Assembly (NCBI RefSeq): GCF_001650635.1
Contig: NZ_LWQU01000123.1
Coordinates: 1 to 53,644 of the forward strand
Direction of reading: 5' to 3'
Source: Magnetospirillum moscoviense
GTDB lineage: Bacteria; Pseudomonadota; Alphaproteobacteria; Rhodospirillales; Magnetospirillaceae
Length of the DNA stretch: 53,644 nucleotides
Part shown: piece after piece, positions 30,501 to 41,525 of the stretch
How positions within the stretch are numbered: the stretch's first letter is position 1
Layout: each line of letters starts with the position of its first letter
Notes under the pieces: generated by a model
Databases searched by the model: none
Seen by the model: only the letters and a program-made list of their open reading frames with translations
Told to the model about the DNA's origin: nothing
Position numbers and translations under genes: made by a program

Positions 30501-31011
30501 GGGTCAGAACCTCGTCCTTGGAATCTTCCAGCAATTCGCCGGCATCTCGTTCGTCCATCACCTGGAAGTGCGGCGCCAGGCCGGCTTCCAGCGGGAAGCG
30601 GCGCAGCAGCGATTGGCAGAAGGCGTGGATGGTCTCGATATGCATGCCGCCCGGCGCGTCCAGCACGGCGGCGAACAATCGCCGCGCCCGGGTCTGTTCG
30701 AGCTCGGTGGCGTCGCGGCCCAGCAGGGTGACCAGGTCCCGCGCCAACTGGGCATCGGCGGCGGTGGCCCAGCCGGCCAGCCGGCCGTTGATGCGGATGC
30801 TCATCTCGGCAGCCGCCGCCTTGGTGAAGGTCAGGCACAGGATACGGGAAGGCGGCGTGCCGGCCAGCAGCAGGCTCAGCACCCGGTCGGTCAGAACCTT
30901 GGTCTTGCCGGTGCCGGCGCTGGCAGCCACCCACACCGACGAAGCCGGGTCGGCGGCCCGGCGTTGGCGGGTGGTGGCATCGTCCAGCAGGGCGGTGGAT
31001 GGGGTGTTCAT
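27556..31011 (-). CDS. addA: AddA helicase-nuclease subunit
   Basis: A 1151-residue UvrD-like helicase with a C-terminal RecB-family nuclease domain, for processing double-strand breaks with AddB. The Walker A is VAASAGTGKTKVLTDRVL, Walker B/motif II is DHVLIDEAQDTNPDQWAVV, motif VI is LYVAMTRAEDRLIVCG, and the nuclease motif is VLVVDYKTNRRPP. The ATG at 31011 is chosen over a TTG at 31020. Its partner addB is 17.5 kb away on the other strand, although the two genes are normally adjacent in alphaproteobacteria. Confidence 0.95.
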   Translation of the reverse strand: MNTPSTALLDDATTRQRRAADPASSVWVAASAGTGKTKVLTDRVLSLLLAGTPPSRILCLTFTKAAAAEMSIRINGRLAGWATAADAQLARDLVTLLGRDATELEQTRARRLFAAVLDAPGGMHIETIHAFCQSLLRRFPLEAGLAPHFQVMDERDAGELLEDSKDEVLTQARDGADPTLAEALGAVTRLVHETAFPELMAELAGDRGRLRRLIDRHGGLAGLKDALWSALGLDPTDSAEAVVRAATADHAFDRAGLVHAAQSLLNGSDADARKGETMAAWLAAPERRADALDEWVRVFLTNDGTIRKSLATKKVLAIPGVEAALATEAERVLRLTDRLKSVRVGQATLALLTLGQALLAGYETRKRARAVMDYDDLILAARDLLAHPGVAPWVLYKLDGGIDHVLIDEAQDTNPDQWAVVERLTAEFFAGRGSRELVRTIFAVGDVKQSIYSFQRADPAAFDAMRRLFAEHVPAAGQDWAEIPLNLSFRSTSAVLDAVDAVFTGPARDGVLEPEQGDDQRHIAFRQGQAGLVELWPPVCPRAVDDPPPWKPPIERIKGDSPSTRLARLVAGRIAAMVGGESLESQGRPVRAGDIMVLLRRRGGFVEDLVRELKALAVPVAGADRMVLTEQLAVMDLMALGAVLLLPEDDLTLATVLKGPLVGLTEEQLFELAWNRGPVPLWEALQRRAGFDRTAAAALDYLTGLMALTDRLGPADLFAHILGPKGGKRALLARLGPDAADPIDEFVNLTLAFERGHPPSLQGFLRWLEQGAVEIKRDLEQGGRDAVRIMTVHGSKGLQAPIVFLPDTLQMPTKGPRLLWSGPPESEMLLWPPSAESDDSMCAAARAARKLAAEREYRRLLYVAMTRAEDRLIVCGWETKRQAPAACWYKLVKAGLEPLAERVEDSFLAAAAETETATILRLTCPQTAPPDRKASSPDAHAQAQLPEPSWLRQSPPPEPAPPRPLAPSAPEGEEPPVRSPLGGTDGNARFQRGRLIHRLLELLPEIPREGRARAAIRFLTKSGIRDSGQALTIAGEVADILDHARFAPLFAPGSRAEVPIVGLVGDNRAISGRVDRLVVTADEVLVVDYKTNRRPPAAGDPIPAIYVKQMAAYRLALACIYPGKRIRCALVWTDGPRLAEIDAAHMDDALG

Positions 31012-31123
31012 GGCCCCCAACTATAACCTGTGACCAATGCGGTGGCAGCAGCCTTTCCATTGCCTGCTGCGGGCGTGATAATGGCGGCCAATGGCGTGGT
31101 CGGGCGCTGACGGGGGGCGGAAG

Positions 31124-31903
31124 ATGAAGTCTTGCAGATGGATGAGGGGGCTGTGCTTTCTGGCGGTCGGGCTGGCGAGCCAGTTGGCGGCGGCCACCCT
31201 GGGCGCCGCCGAGGTCCGGGTGGCGGTCGGGTTGTTCCTGCCGCCCTATGTGATCGCCGACGAGTGGCGCGGCATGGAATACGACATCGTCCGTCGCGCG
31301 CTGGAGCTTGAAGGCCACACCATCGTTCCGCAGCCGACCTATCTGGCCCGCGTCGCCAAGGACTTGGAGCACGGCGCGGTCGATGCGGCGATGCCGGTCC
31401 AGGTCCGGGCCGGGGCCAAGGAATTCTATTCCGAGCCGCACATCCAGTATCAGAACTTCGCCATCACCTTACGGTCCAGCAACCTGGAGCTTAGGAAGAT
31501 CGGCGACCTGGCCGGGCGCTCGGTGGTGGCGTTCCAGGAAGCCTCGCGTTATCTGGGGCCGGAATTCGAGGCGATGGCCAAGGCCAATCCCAATTACCGG
31601 GAAGAGGCCAAGCAGGTGGTCCAGCCGATCCTGCTGTTCCACGGCCGGACCGAGGTGGTGGTGGCCGACCGTTACATCTTCAACTGGTTCGCGGCCTCGC
31701 CCGAGGTCCGCCAGAAGGTCGATGTCACCCAGCCCTTGCGCTTCCATCCGCTGTTCCCGCCCACCGACTACCGGGTCGCCTTCCGCGACGAGGGTTTGCG
31801 CGACGCCTTCAATCGCGGTTTGAAGCGCCTAAGGGACAGCGGCGAATACCAGCGGATCATGGACAATTACGACCGGACCTTGACCGCCGCCCTGCCGAAA
31901 TAG
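31124..31903 (+). CDS. Periplasmic solute-binding protein, family 3
   Basis: A 259-residue exported protein with a signal peptide ending near LGAA-EVRVAV. The mature part has the SBP family 3 layout: VGLFLPPYVIADEWRGMEYDIVRRALELEG, then GDLAGRSVVAFQEASRYLGPEF, and a C-terminal LRDAFNRGLKRLRDSGEYQRIMDNY. No ABC permease or ATPase gene is adjacent, so it may serve a distant transporter or a sensory role. The frame opens at 31091; the ATG at 31124 follows GGCGGAAG and gives a normal signal peptide. An ATG at 31142 is an alternative. Confidence 0.8.
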   Translation: MKSCRWMRGLCFLAVGLASQLAAATLGAAEVRVAVGLFLPPYVIADEWRGMEYDIVRRALELEGHTIVPQPTYLARVAKDLEHGAVDAAMPVQVRAGAKEFYSEPHIQYQNFAITLRSSNLELRKIGDLAGRSVVAFQEASRYLGPEFEAMAKANPNYREEAKQVVQPILLFHGRTEVVVADRYIFNWFAASPEVRQKVDVTQPLRFHPLFPPTDYRVAFRDEGLRDAFNRGLKRLRDSGEYQRIMDNYDRTLTAALPK

Positions 31904-31920
31904 GGCTATTCCACCCCACC

Positions 31921-31951
31921 AAAAGAAAACGGGCTGCCTTTCGGCAGCCCG
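31921..31951 (-). terminator. Terminator after pnp
   Basis: On the minus strand a 9-bp stem (CGGGCTGCC with its complement) around a 4-base loop, followed by TTTTCTTTT. It lies 25 bases past the pnp stop, between pnp and the converging solute-binding protein gene. Confidence 0.88.
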
Positions 31952-31976
31952 CATCCTGACTTCGCCCTGTTGGCGA

Positions 31977-34166
31977 TCAATCCTCGGAATGATCGTCGCG
32001 CGAGCGCTTCTTCTTCTCGTACTGTTCCTTGCGTTCGGCCTTTTCGGCCTCGACCTGGGCGGTGATGTCCTCACCGGTGGCCTGATCGACGCACTTCATC
32101 GACAGCTTGACCTTGCCGCGGTCGTCGAAGCCGATGACCTTGACCTTGACCGCGTCGCCGACATTCAGGATGTCGGCGGTCTTGGCGACCCGCTCGCGGC
32201 TCAGTTCCGAGATGTGGACCAGGCCGTCGCGGCTGCCCAGGAAGTTCACGAAGGCGCCGAAATCGACGACCTTGACGACCTTGCCGGTGTAGATCACGCC
32301 GATTTCGGGCTCGGCGACGATGCCGCGGATCCAGTCGATGGCGCGCTGGCCAGCGTCCGAATCGGTCGAGGCCACCTTGATGGTGCCGTCATCGTCGATG
32401 TCGATCTTGGCGCCGGTGTTCTCGCAGATCTCGCGGATGACCTTGCCGCCGGTGCCGATGACTTCGCGGATCTTCTCCTTCGGGATGTTGAAGGTGACGA
32501 TGCGCGGAGCATTGCCCGACACTTCGGTGCGGGCGCTGTCCAGACCCTTGGACATCTCGCCCAGGATGTGCAGACGGCCGTCCTTGGCCTGGCCCAGGGC
32601 GATCTTCATGATCTCCTCGGTGATCGAGGTGATCTTGATGTCCATCTGCAGGGCGGTGACGCCCGCATCGGTGCCGGCCACCTTGAAGTCCATGTCGCCC
32701 AGGTGATCTTCGTCACCCAGGATGTCGGACAGCACGGCGAAGTCGGACCCTTCCTTGATCAGGCCCATGGCGATGCCGGCCACGGGGCGAAGCAGCGGAA
32801 CGCCGGCATCCATCAGCGCCAGCGAGGTGCCGCAGACGGTGGCCATCGAGGACGAGCCGTTCGACTCGGTGATCTCGGACACCGAACGCAGCGTGTAGGG
32901 GAAGGCCTCCTTGGTCGGCAGGCAGGGGTGGATGGCGCGCCAAGCCAGCTTGCCGTGGCCGATCTCGCGACGGCCCGGGCTGCCCATGCGGCCGGTCTCA
33001 CCCACCGAGTAGGGGGGGAAGTTGTAATGCAGCATGAAGTTCTCGCGGTACTCGCCCGCCAGAGCGTCGATGATCTGCTCGTCCTGACCGGTGCCCAGGG
33101 TGGCGACCACCAGGGCCTGGGTCTCGCCACGGGTGAACAGGGCCGAACCGTGGGCGCGGGACAGCACGCCGACTTCCGCCACGATCGGACGCACGGTCTT
33201 GGTGTCGCGGCCGTCGATGCGGATGCCGGTCTTCAAGATGTTGCCGCGCACCACGTCGGATTCCATGTGCTTCAGCACGCCCGGAGCGACGGCCAGCTCG
33301 GCCTCGTCGGTGATCAGGGCCATGGCCTTGGCCTTGACGGCGCCGACGGCGCCGTAGCGGTCCTGCTTCTTGACGATCTTGTACGCCTCGGCCATCTCGG
33401 CCGGGATGCCGGCGGCTGCCAGCTTGGCGTTGACGGTCTCGATGGCCGGCGGCGGCGGGGCGATGTCCCACGGCTCGTTGGCGCAGGCTTCGGCCATCTC
33501 GATGATCGCCTGGATCACCGGCTGGAACGACTTGTGACCGAAGGTCACGGCGCCCAGCATGATCTCTTCCGACAGCTCCTGAGCCTCGGACTCGACCATC
33601 AGCACGCCTTCGACGGTGCCGGCGACCACCAGGTCCAACTGCGAGGCCTTGATCTGGTCCATGGTCGGGTTCAGCACGTACTGGCCGTCGACCCAGCCGA
33701 CGCGGGCGGCGCCCAGCGGACCCATGAACGGCACGCCCGAAATGGTCAGCGCCGCCGAGGCGCCCACCATGGCGACGATGTCGGGGTCGTTTTCCATGTC
33801 GTGCGACAGCACGGTGCAGACGATCTGGGTCTCGTTACGGAAACCATCGACGAACAGCGGGCGGATCGGACGGTCGATCAGACGCGAAACCAGGGTTTCC
33901 TTTTCGCTGGGGCGTCCCTCGCGCTTGAAGAAGCCGCCGGGGATCTTGCCGGCCGCGAAGGCCTTTTCCTGGTAGTTGCAGGTCAGCGGGAAGAAATCCA
34001 CACCCGGGCGGGGGGCCTTGGCAGCGACCGCGGTGCACAGCACGACCGTGTCACCATAGGTGGCGAGAACCGCGCCATCGGCCTGGCGGGCGATCTTGCC
34101 GGTCTCCAGAACCAGCTTGCGACCGCCCCACATGATTTCCTTGCGGGTGACGTTAAACATGGACAT
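31977..34166 (-). CDS. pnp: Polyribonucleotide nucleotidyltransferase (PNPase)
   Basis: A 729-residue phosphorolytic 3'-5' exoribonuclease of the degradosome. It has two RNase PH domains ([30 protein letters not shown] in the first, [23 protein letters not shown] and [25 protein letters not shown] in the second), then KH ([25 protein letters not shown]) and S1 ([26 protein letters not shown]), and a short charged tail. AAGGA lies 10 bases ahead of the first ATG; an ATG two codons later is also possible. It follows truB and rpsO in the standard order. Confidence 0.97.
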   Translation of the reverse strand: MSMFNVTRKEIMWGGRKLVLETGKIARQADGAVLATYGDTVVLCTAVAAKAPRPGVDFFPLTCNYQEKAFAAGKIPGGFFKREGRPSEKETLVSRLIDRPIRPLFVDGFRNETQIVCTVLSHDMENDPDIVAMVGASAALTISGVPFMGPLGAARVGWVDGQYVLNPTMDQIKASQLDLVVAGTVEGVLMVESEAQELSEEIMLGAVTFGHKSFQPVIQAIIEMAEACANEPWDIAPPPPAIETVNAKLAAAGIPAEMAEAYKIVKKQDRYGAVGAVKAKAMALITDEAELAVAPGVLKHMESDVVRGNILKTGIRIDGRDTKTVRPIVAEVGVLSRAHGSALFTRGETQALVVATLGTGQDEQIIDALAGEYRENFMLHYNFPPYSVGETGRMGSPGRREIGHGKLAWRAIHPCLPTKEAFPYTLRSVSEITESNGSSSMATVCGTSLALMDAGVPLLRPVAGIAMGLIKEGSDFAVLSDILGDEDHLGDMDFKVAGTDAGVTALQMDIKITSITEEIMKIALGQAKDGRLHILGEMSKGLDSARTEVSGNAPRIVTFNIPKEKIREVIGTGGKVIREICENTGAKIDIDDDGTIKVASTDSDAGQRAIDWIRGIVAEPEIGVIYTGKVVKVVDFGAFVNFLGSRDGLVHISELSRERVAKTADILNVGDAVKVKVIGFDDRGKVKLSMKCVDQATGEDITAQVEAEKAERKEQYEKKKRSRDDHSED

Positions 34167-34317
34167 TTCGTGTTAATCCTTATCCCAAACGCAAAGGCCG
34201 CCGGATTGCGGCCCTGCACCGTACTGTCCGCCCCATGGCGGAAACTCGCCCAATGGCGACCGCCCGCGAAGGGACCATTCCCCGCGCGGGCGAAAAGATA
34301 ACCGCACGAGTGCGGCC
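34167..34317 (-). promoter_or_regulatory. pnp leader region
   Basis: About 150 bases between the rpsO terminator and pnp. Several inverted repeats are visible on the minus strand, including GCCCGCGCGGGG and a GGCCGC/GCGGCC pair near 34198-34215. In other bacteria the pnp leader folds into an RNase III/PNPase autoregulatory hairpin. A similar role here is inference, and no clear promoter hexamers were found. Confidence 0.3.
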
Positions 34318-34350
34318 AAAAAACAAGCCCCCGGACTGGCCGGGGGCTTG
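34318..34350 (-). terminator. Terminator after rpsO
   Basis: Perfect 11-bp stem (CAAGCCCCCGG with its complement), a 5-base loop and six T on the minus strand, right after the rpsO stop. It separates truB-rpsO from pnp. Confidence 0.9.
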
Positions 34351-34355
34351 GTACC

Positions 34356-34625
34356 TTACTTGCGCAGACCCAGGCGGGCGATCAGCTGCTCGTAGCGGCC
34401 GACATTGATGCCCTTCAAATAGTCCAGCATGCGACGGCGCTGACCAACCATGATCAGCAGGCCACGACGCGAGTGGAAATCCTTCTTGTGGTCCTTCAGG
34501 TGCTCGGTCAGGTTGCGGATACGCTCCGACAGGATGGCCACCTGGACTTCCGGAGAACCGGTGTCGCCTTCGTGGGTCGCATATTCCTTGACCAGCTCGG
34601 TCTTACGCTCGGCAGTGATCGACAT
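34356..34625 (-). CDS. rpsO: 30S ribosomal protein S15
   Basis: An 89-residue primary 16S rRNA-binding protein. It carries the S15 signature [34 protein letters not shown] and ends LIARLGLRK. The ATG at 34625 has AGGAG about 6 bases upstream; the open frame upstream of it is an extension into truB. Its first 23 bases overlap the 3' end of truB in another frame, so translation is likely coupled. Confidence 0.97.
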   Translation of the reverse strand: MSITAERKTELVKEYATHEGDTGSPEVQVAILSERIRNLTEHLKDHKKDFHSRRGLLIMVGQRRRMLDYLKGINVGRYEQLIARLGLRK

Positions 34626-35559
34626 CGTCTTCTCCTGATGAAGAGGTTTCGAGATTGAGCCCACGCAGCGAGCGGACAAGGCCGCCCTCGACTTGGGCCA
34701 ACGCCACCAGCCGTCCGTCGCACAAGGCCTTGACCACCTGGGTCGGGCCGAATGCACTGGGCGTTTCGCGCAGGCTGAAAACCTGACCGCTGCCGAGGCG
34801 CCGGGCTTCATCTTCCGTCAAGGCCAGGGCCGGGATGTCGTCCAGCGCGGTCAGAATCGGAAGCAGCAAAGCCCGAAGGGCGGGACCATGCCCGAGCGAG
34901 CGGGCCTTGTCCAGAGGAATCGCATTGGTTTCATTGAACGGACCGCAGGCGGTGCGGCGCAGCCGGGCGACATGGCCGACGGTGCCCAGGCAAGCCGCGA
35001 TGTCGCGGGCCAGCGAGCGGACATAGGTGCCCTTGCCGCACGCGACCTCGAAGGTGGCAAGGTCGGGGCCGGTGCGTTCGATCAGCTCGAGGCGGTCGAT
35101 GCGCACGGTGCGGGCCGCCAATTCGACCGTTTCGCCGGCGCGCGCCAGGTCATAGGCCCGCTCGCCGTCGATCTTCAGGGCGGAAAAGGCCGGCGGCACC
35201 TGGGAAATCTCGCCGACAAAGCGGGGCAGCACGGCGCGGATGGCTGTATCGTCGGGGCGGACATCCGACGTGGCGGTGACCTCGCCCTCGCGGTCGTCGG
35301 TCGAACGGGCCTCGCCGAATTGGACGGTGAATCGGTAGGTCTTGGCCCCGTCCATCACATAGGCCACCGTCTTGGTGGCCTCGCCCAAGGCGATCGGCAG
35401 GATGCCCGAGGCCAGCGGGTCCAGCGTGCCGCCATGGCCGGCCTTGGCGGCGTCGAACAGACGGCGCACGTCGGACACCACCTTGGTCGAGCCGATTCCT
35501 TCCGGCTTGTCGATGGCGATCCAGCCGTGGACCGGCTGGCCCTTGCGCTTTCTGGCCAA
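34603..35559 (-). CDS. truB: tRNA pseudouridine(55) synthase
   Basis: A 318-residue enzyme making Psi55 in the T arm of tRNA. The catalytic aspartate is D47 in [23 protein letters not shown]. Other family motifs are DGWIAIDKP-like [31 protein letters not shown] and [12 protein letters not shown], and the C terminus has a PUA-like region. It ends inside the first codons of rpsO and starts 2 bases after the ferritin-like gene ends, with the same orientation. Confidence 0.96.
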   Translation of the reverse strand: MARKRKGQPVHGWIAIDKPEGIGSTKVVSDVRRLFDAAKAGHGGTLDPLASGILPIALGEATKTVAYVMDGAKTYRFTVQFGEARSTDDREGEVTATSDVRPDDTAIRAVLPRFVGEISQVPPAFSALKIDGERAYDLARAGETVELAARTVRIDRLELIERTGPDLATFEVACGKGTYVRSLARDIAACLGTVGHVARLRRTACGPFNETNAIPLDKARSLGHGPALRALLLPILTALDDIPALALTEDEARRLGSGQVFSLRETPSAFGPTQVVKALCDGRLVALAQVEGGLVRSLRGLNLETSSSGEDDVDHCRA

Positions 35560-35561
35560 GA

Positions 35562-36377
35562 TCAGGCGGCCGGCTTCATCTGGGCGACGCGCGACTGCAT
35601 CTTCTTGACGGCGAAGGCCTTGGCCCGGGCCCCCAGCCAGCCCTGCGGATCGAAGCCGACCACCTTCAGGACCATGTTGACGGCGCGCTCGGCGTGCTTT
35701 TGCCGGTAGACGGCATAGGCGCGGCCGGCATATTCGCGATTGCAGCGGGCCAGGTCATATTCCATGCCCTCGGGGTCGTTGGCGGCGTGCCAGGCGCTGG
35801 CCAATTCGTCGTCGTCGGTTTCCTTGATGCGGCCGGCGGCGACCATGGCGCGGCGGAAGATGCCGACGCCTTCTTGCTGGATATAGCGCTTCATGAAGAC
35901 GTAGAAGGTCTTGTAATGACGGAATTCGTCACCGGCGATGCGGTGGCACAAATCCTTCAGCACCGGCTCGTCGGTGGCGTCCCGCAGCGCCGAATAGAAG
36001 CTGGAGGTGCCGGTCTCGACGATGCAGCGGGCCAGCAATTCGCCGGTACGCGAGCCGCGCACCGAAGCGGCGACATCCTGGGGCACCTGATAGATGTCGG
36101 TGAACTTCTTGAAGCGGGCGGCGAAATTGAAATTCGGGTCGGCCAGCTCGGCATAGTGGCCCAGCATGTCGCCGTGCTGCACTTCCTCGATCTGCCATTC
36201 GGCGGCGATGGACAGGAATTCGTCGTCGCCCTTGAACACCGTCGACAGATAGGCGGTGTAGTCGCCGGCATTGCGTTCCACCATCGCCGCCGCCTTGACC
36301 ACCATCAGCGTGTCCGGGTCAAGCTTCGAAGCGTCGAAAGCGGCCCAGTTGATGTCGTCAGGCGTCCAATGCGGCAT
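35562..36377 (-). CDS. Ferritin-like diiron protein of unknown function
   Basis: A 271-residue, mostly helical protein. Paired carboxylate/histidine motifs fit a four-helix-bundle diiron site: E in MVERNAGDYTAYL, EEVQHGD, then E in CIVETGTSSFYSAL and DEFRHYKTFY. The pattern recalls acyl-ACP desaturases and rubrerythrin-like oxidases. The frame is open to 36563, but the ATG at 36377 has AAGGGA ahead of it. It lies immediately upstream of truB and downstream of the F1-ATPase operon. Its reaction is unknown. Confidence 0.7.
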   Translation of the reverse strand: MPHWTPDDINWAAFDASKLDPDTLMVVKAAAMVERNAGDYTAYLSTVFKGDDEFLSIAAEWQIEEVQHGDMLGHYAELADPNFNFAARFKKFTDIYQVPQDVAASVRGSRTGELLARCIVETGTSSFYSALRDATDEPVLKDLCHRIAGDEFRHYKTFYVFMKRYIQQEGVGIFRRAMVAAGRIKETDDDELASAWHAANDPEGMEYDLARCNREYAGRAYAVYRQKHAERAVNMVLKVVGFDPQGWLGARAKAFAVKKMQSRVAQMKPAA

Positions 36378-36456
36378 GGTGTGGTCCCTTATGAAATCCG
36401 TGGGCGGATATCTTGCCCGCGGCGCGGCGGCAATCAAGCAGAATGAAACGACGAAG

Positions 36457-36480
36457 GGCCGGCACCAATGGGCCGGCCCC
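36457..36480 (-). terminator. Possible terminator of the atp operon
   Basis: GGGCCGG and CCGGCCC arms around about nine bases form a GC hairpin between atpC and the ferritin-like gene. On the minus strand it is followed by TTCGTCGTTTC and not a proper T run, so it is a weak candidate. Confidence 0.35.
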
Positions 36481-36504
36481 CGACGATTCGTGCGGCTGAT
36501 CCTA

Positions 36505-36621
36505 GTGTGGTGATTCTGAAATTCGCACGACCATGCTAATTTCAGAATCACCACACAATTCAACCAATTAGTGGCCTGCTTATCCCCGGAATTCGCCTTG
36601 CGAATTTCGGGGGCAGGACAC
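36505..36621. mobile_element. MITE-like 117-bp element with TA flanks
   Basis: The ends form an imperfect 21-bp terminal inverted repeat (GTGTGGTGATTCTGAAATTCG against GTGTCCTGCCCCCGAAATTCG read from the other side; 14 of 21 match). TA flanks it on both sides (36503-36504 and 36622-36623), the target duplication of IS630/Tc1-type elements. Inside are a perfect 19-bp hairpin (36505-36523 with 36538-36556) and a second hairpin (about 36586-36613). It encodes nothing. One TA is part of the atpC stop codon. Confidence 0.55.
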
Positions 36622-37028
36622 TAGTGGCGGGGCGCCGCGGCCTGCATGGCCTGGGCAATCGACAACAGCTGCTCGGCGGCGATGCGGGCGCCATCGGTCT
36701 TGGCGTCGGCCAAAGCCTCCTTGGCGGCCTGCAGGCGGGCCGAATACATGTCGTGGGTGATGTCGGCCACCGGCAAAGCCTCTTCGGCCAGGACGGTGAT
36801 GCGCTCTTCATTGACCTCGGCGAAGCCGCCGGCCACGAAAATGCGATTGGACACCTTGCCGCCGTCATGGACGTCGATGACGCCGGGACGGACGGTGGTG
36901 ATCATCGGCGCATGCTGGGCCAGGGCGCCGAAGTCACCTTCGGTGCCGGGAACAATCACCATGTCCACCGGCGAGCTGATCAGCAGCTTGGCGGGCGACA
37001 CCAGTTCGAACTTGATCTTGTCGGCCAT
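36621..37028 (-). CDS. atpC: F1-ATPase epsilon subunit
   Basis: A 135-residue central-stalk subunit. The N-terminal beta sandwich is clear (KIKFELVSPAKLLISSPVDMVIVPGTEGDFGALAQHAPMITTVRPGVIDV), followed by the helical hairpin. It is the last gene of atpHAGDC. Its TAG stop codon contains the TA at which a MITE-like element is inserted. Joining the flanks in silico restores the same TAG, so the protein end is unchanged. Confidence 0.94.
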   Translation of the reverse strand: MADKIKFELVSPAKLLISSPVDMVIVPGTEGDFGALAQHAPMITTVRPGVIDVHDGGKVSNRIFVAGGFAEVNEERITVLAEEALPVADITHDMYSARLQAAKEALADAKTDGARIAAEQLLSIAQAMQAAAPRH

Positions 37029-37088
37029 GAGCCAATGTCCTCAAAGGATGGCGGGGCAAGGTGCCGCGGCACCTTGCCCCAAAGGTCC

Positions 37089-38522
<1,434 letters not shown>

Positions 38523-38532
38523 CTAGTCTTCC

Positions 38533-39420
38533 TTACAGCGCCTCAGCGCCGGAGATGATTTCGATCAGTTCCTTGGTGATCTGAGCCTGACGCGACCGGT
38601 TGTACTTGATGGTCAGGCCGTTGATCATGTCGCCCGCGTTGCGGGTGGCATTGTCCATGGCGGTCATACGGGCACCCTGTTCCGACGCCTGGCTTTCCAG
38701 GATCGACCGGAAGATCTGCACCGCCAGATTGCGCGGCAGCAGGGAATTCAGGATGTCTTCCTCGCTCGGTTCGAACTCGTAGAGAGCCTTGGCCGCGGCG
38801 TCAGCCTTGACCGGGCCTTCGGCGGGCACCGGGAAGGGGATCAGCTGCTGGCGGGTCACCACCTGGGCGATGGCCGACTGGAAGCGGTTGTACACCACGG
38901 TGCAGACGTCGAACTCGTTCTCGTCGAACAACTGGGTGATACGGGTCGCCACCTGATCGGCTTCGGCGAAGGAAATGCCCTTGCGGCCCAGGCCCTCGAA
39001 GCCTTCGATCAGATGCGGGCCGAAATCACGGCGGATCTGTTCGCGGCCCTTGCGGCCCACCGGAAGGATCTTGACGGTCTTGCCTTCCTTGAGAAGCTGA
39101 CCGGCAAGCTGCTTGACGTTACGCACGATGGACGAATTGAAGCCGCCGCACAGGCCGCGATCAGCGGTCACCATGACGATCAGCTGGACATCGTCCTTGC
39201 CGGTTCCGGCCAGCATGCGGGGTGCACCCGACTGGCCGGCAAGCGAGCCGGCCAGAGTGCCCAGCATGCGCTCCATGCGCTCGGCGAAGGGTCGCGCCGA
39301 CTCCGCCGCCGTCTGGGCGCGGCGGAGCTTGGAAGCGGCGACCATCTTCATGGCTGACGTGATCTTCCTCGTCGATTTGACGGAGACGATCCTCAGCCGT
39401 AGGTCCTTAAGGCTCGGCAT
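38533..39420 (-). CDS. atpG: F1-ATPase gamma subunit
   Basis: A 295-residue rotor subunit. Conserved termini are present: [36 protein letters not shown] at the start and [43 protein letters not shown] at the end. The middle has [15 protein letters not shown]-like [15 protein letters not shown]. It is in order between atpA and atpD, 19 bases upstream of atpD. Confidence 0.97.
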   Translation of the reverse strand: MPSLKDLRLRIVSVKSTRKITSAMKMVAASKLRRAQTAAESARPFAERMERMLGTLAGSLAGQSGAPRMLAGTGKDDVQLIVMVTADRGLCGGFNSSIVRNVKQLAGQLLKEGKTVKILPVGRKGREQIRRDFGPHLIEGFEGLGRKGISFAEADQVATRITQLFDENEFDVCTVVYNRFQSAIAQVVTRQQLIPFPVPAEGPVKADAAAKALYEFEPSEEDILNSLLPRNLAVQIFRSILESQASEQGARMTAMDNATRNAGDMINGLTIKYNRSRQAQITKELIEIISGAEAL

Positions 39421-39441
39421 CGGGTTTCAGACCCCTTCCGA

Positions 39442-40971
39442 TTACGCGAAGGTCTTGGAGAAGGCGTCGAAGAACGCCTTCAGCTTCTCTTCGGTTTGCG
39501 CGGAAATCTGCTTTTCGGTGGCGATGGCGGTCAGGATGTCGGCGTGCTTGGCCCTCATCTCCGACAGCATGGCCGTTTCGAAGCGGCCGACATCGCGCAG
39601 GTCCAGCTTGTCGAGGTAGCCCTTCACGCCGGCATAGATGGCGATCACTTCTTCCTCGGTCGGCATCGGCGAGTACTGCGGCTGCTTCAGCAGTTCGGTC
39701 AGACGCGCACCGCGATTGAGCAGCTTCTGGGTCGCCGGATCGAGATCCGAGGCGAACTGGGCGAAGGCGGCCATTTCACGATACTGAGCCAGTTCCAGCT
39801 TGATCGAGCCGGACACCTGCTTCATCGCCTTGATCTGGGCGGCCGAGCCGACGCGCGACACCGACAGGCCGACGTTCACGGCGGGGCGGATGCCCTTATA
39901 GAACAGGTCGGTTTCCAGGAAGATCTGGCCGTCGGTGATCGAGATCACGTTGGTCGGGATGTAGGCCGAGACGTCGTTGGCCTGGGTCTCGATGACCGGC
40001 AGAGCGGTCAAGCTTCCAGCACCGGCGGCGTCGCCCATCTTGGCGGCGCGTTCCAGCAGGCGCGAGTGCAGATAGAACACGTCGCCCGGATAGGCTTCGC
40101 GGCCCGGCGGACGGCGCAGCAGCAGCGACATCTGACGATAAGCGACGGCCTGCTTGGACAGATCGTCATAGATGATCAGGGCGTGCATGCCGTTGTCGCG
40201 GAAGTACTCGCCCATGGCGCAACCGGCATAGGGGGCGATGAACTGCAGCGGGGCGGGTTCCGAGGCGGTGGCGGCCACGACGATGGTGTAATCCATCGCG
40301 CCGTAGTCGGTCAGCGTCTTGACGATCTGCGCGACGGTCGAGCGCTTCTGGCCGACGGCGACGTAGATGCAGAACAGCTTGGCCTTCTCGTCCGAGGCGT
40401 CGTGCCAGCGCTTCTGATTGATGATGGTGTCGATCAGAATGGCGGTCTTGCCGGTCTGACGGTCACCGATGACCAGCTCGCGCTGGCCGCGGCCGACAGG
40501 GATCAGGGCATCGACGGCCTTGATGCCGGTGCTCATCGGCTCGTGCACCGACTTGCGCGGAATGATGCCCGGCGCCTTGACATCGACGCGCGAACGCTGG
40601 TCCGAGGCGATCGGGCCCTTGCCGTCGATGGGGTTGCCCAGGGCGTCAACGACGCGACCCAGCAGGCCCTTGCCGACGGGGACGTCGACGATGGCGCCGG
40701 TGCGCTTGACGACGTCACCTTCCTTGATGTTGCGGTCGTCACCGAAGATCACGACGCCGACATTGTCGGATTCGAGGTTCAGCGCCATACCCTTGATGCC
40801 GCCGGGGAATTCGACCATCTCGCCGGCCTGGACCTTGTCGAGGCCGTGGACGCGGGCGATACCGTCACCGACAGACAACACCTGTCCGACCTCGGCGACT
40901 TCCGCCTCGGTTCCGAAATTGGCGATCTGTTGCTTGAGGATCGCGGAGATCTCAGCCGCGCGGATTTCCAT
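39442..40971 (-). CDS. atpA: F1-ATPase alpha subunit
   Basis: A 509-residue non-catalytic nucleotide-binding subunit. The P loop is [19 protein letters not shown], and the arginine finger lies in the typical late region [37 protein letters not shown]. The start codon overlaps the atpH stop (TAATG). It is 21 bases upstream of atpG. Confidence 0.98.
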   Translation of the reverse strand: MEIRAAEISAILKQQIANFGTEAEVAEVGQVLSVGDGIARVHGLDKVQAGEMVEFPGGIKGMALNLESDNVGVVIFGDDRNIKEGDVVKRTGAIVDVPVGKGLLGRVVDALGNPIDGKGPIASDQRSRVDVKAPGIIPRKSVHEPMSTGIKAVDALIPVGRGQRELVIGDRQTGKTAILIDTIINQKRWHDASDEKAKLFCIYVAVGQKRSTVAQIVKTLTDYGAMDYTIVVAATASEPAPLQFIAPYAGCAMGEYFRDNGMHALIIYDDLSKQAVAYRQMSLLLRRPPGREAYPGDVFYLHSRLLERAAKMGDAAGAGSLTALPVIETQANDVSAYIPTNVISITDGQIFLETDLFYKGIRPAVNVGLSVSRVGSAAQIKAMKQVSGSIKLELAQYREMAAFAQFASDLDPATQKLLNRGARLTELLKQPQYSPMPTEEEVIAIYAGVKGYLDKLDLRDVGRFETAMLSEMRAKHADILTAIATEKQISAQTEEKLKAFFDAFSKTFA

Positions 40972-41525
40972 TATCCAACCCCTTTCATGGCAAGCTTGAG
41001 GTGCTGCAGCTTCGTCTTCAACGAGCTGTCAACCATACGAGAGCCGACATTCACCATCAGGCCACCCAGCAGGCTGGGGTCGACGGTGACGTCAACGGCA
41101 ACATTTCCAACGAAAGCCGTCTTCAACGAGGCTTCCAGCGCGGCGATCTGACCCTTGGTCAACTCGACCGCCGACAACACCTTGGCGGCAATCTCACCAC
41201 GCTTCGCGGCCAGCAGGCCAAGGAAGCACTCGATGATGCCGGGCAGGGAGGACAGGCGGCGGTTGGTGGCGGCCAGGCCAAGGAAATTCGCGGTGAGCGT
41301 ATTGAACTTGGCGGCGGTGGCCAGGGCCGCAACGGCCTTGCCCTGCTCGGCGCGGGTCAACACGGGACTGTCGAGAAGGCGATTGAAGTCCGCACTGTCG
41401 CGGATCATGGCCTTCAGACTCTTGAGGTCGCTCGCCACCAAATCGAGAGCATTCTGGCTTTCGGCCAGCTCGAAGAGCGCGGTAGCGTAGCGTTCGGCGA
41501 TCACGCCAATGGTTTCGGATGGCAC
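40971..41525 (-). CDS. atpH: F1-ATPase delta subunit
   Basis: A 184-residue peripheral-stalk subunit. The start [22 protein letters not shown] and the C-terminal [34 protein letters not shown] are characteristic. Translation begins at a GTG with AAGGA 9 bases upstream. It is the first gene of the F1 operon; the F0 genes are elsewhere, as usual in this group. Confidence 0.95.
   Translation of the reverse strand: MPSETIGVIAERYATALFELAESQNALDLVASDLKSLKAMIRDSADFNRLLDSPVLTRAEQGKAVAALATAAKFNTLTANFLGLAATNRRLSSLPGIIECFLGLLAAKRGEIAAKVLSAVELTKGQIAALEASLKTAFVGNVAVDVTVDPSLLGGLMVNVGSRMVDSSLKTKLQHLKLAMKGVG

Noticed and set aside
31989-34301. 770-codon plus-strand frame opposite pnp
   Set aside because: It is an antisense shadow; pnp on the minus strand has all conserved PNPase domains.
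36621-36623. Truncation of atpC by the inserted element
   Set aside because: Removing the element and one TA restores CAC-TAG, so the stop codon and protein are unchanged.
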